Below, piece by piece: positions 63,903 through 64,000 of a DNA stretch of 64,000 nt (the first letter of the stretch is position 1; each line of letters opens with the position of its first letter). This stretch comes from Streptococcus suis (GTDB lineage Bacteria; Bacillota; Bacilli; Lactobacillales; Streptococcaceae). The position numbers were made by a program, and so were the translations under genes. The notes beneath the pieces are model-generated. The model had not been told where the DNA came from. It saw nothing but the letters and a program-made list of their open reading frames with translations, and did no database searches. Location of the stretch: positions 62,001-126,000 of the forward strand of contig NZ_POJH01000029.1 of assembly GCF_002960625.1 (NCBI RefSeq), in the 5' to 3' direction.

Positions 63903-64000
63903 TCTCCACACCTCCTATCTGACAGCGAAACGTAATCGTCACCTGTTTATTCACACCAACTTCGATGCGTTCGATGATTGCCTGTAATAGTTCCGAGGTT
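63895..64000 (-). CDS. C-terminal end of a second serine recombinase-like gene (cut by the window)
   Basis: The visible frame reads about 34 codons, including SELLQAIIERIEVGVNK and then QVTITFRCQIGGVENV before TAA. Such tails close large serine recombinases (a helix, then a strand-rich ending). The stop overlaps the next recombinase start in ATGTCTAA. Tandem serine recombinases occur in several Gram-positive ICE and SCC-like elements. The rest of the gene is outside the window. Confidence 0.65.
   Translation of the reverse strand, partial: TSELLQAIIERIEVGVNKQVTITFRCQIGGVENV

Overview
The window looks like a low-GC Gram-positive chromosome of Streptococcus, most likely S. suis or a close relative. 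The support is: YSIRK-type signal peptides, an IdeS/Mac-family immunoglobulin protease beside an M26 IgA-protease-like protein, the pfkA-pyk pair, the speA-speE-carboxyspermidine-aguAB polyamine operon order, and a tmRNA whose tag reads AKNTNTYALAA. Species assignment is inference from gene content. Most genes are on the minus strand.

Region 1 (about 30-24660) is a near-complete anaerobic (cobalt-early) cobalamin pathway read right to left as two transcription units. The right unit is eutP/pduV-cobD-pduX-cobT-pduO. The left unit is cbiA-B-C-C'-D-E-T-F-G-H-J-cobA/hemD-cbiK-cbiL-cbiMNQO-cbiP-pduO'-precorrin-2 dehydrogenase-hemA-hemC-hemD, continuing off the left edge. It runs from glutamyl-tRNA to uroporphyrinogen III, cobalt uptake and insertion, ring contraction, amidation, aminopropanol supply and adenosylation. 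No cobU, cobS, hemB or hemL is in view. Each unit has a recognisable promoter followed by a leader in which two hairpins with six-base loops (A at loop position 1, G at position 4) compete with an intrinsic terminator. That is the ANTAR-protein antitermination architecture known from eut operons. The cluster carries duplicates: two CbiC copies (one without the catalytic His), two PduO-type adenosyltransferases and two HemD domains.

Region 2 (24.7-27.3 kb) holds ordinary metabolic genes (NUDIX, epimerase-like, GNAT) and a 590-base gap. Region 3 (27.3-37.3 kb) holds two giant secreted proteases side by side: an M26 metalloprotease with eight G5-type repeats and an N-terminal LPKTG, and an IdeS/Mac-family cysteine protease with seventeen 16-residue repeats. 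Region 4 (37.5-47.7 kb) is core: pyk, pfkA, dnaE, a GntR-ABC operon, adenosine deaminase, tRNA-Ser, tmRNA and a TVP38-like membrane protein. Region 5 (47.7-54.9 kb) is a polyamine operon with an unusually long leader of about 400 nt that ends in a terminator just before speA. Region 6 (55.0-62.0 kb) is core again: a DUF59 protein, rpoD, dnaG, mscL, galE, rpsU, a DUF1461 protein and a HAD phosphatase. Between rpoD and the DUF59 gene lies a five-unit array of hairpins with changing stems and similar loops. Region 7 (62.0-64.0 kb) is the edge of an integrated element: a NUDIX gene is cut within its NUDIX box next to two overlapping serine recombinase genes.
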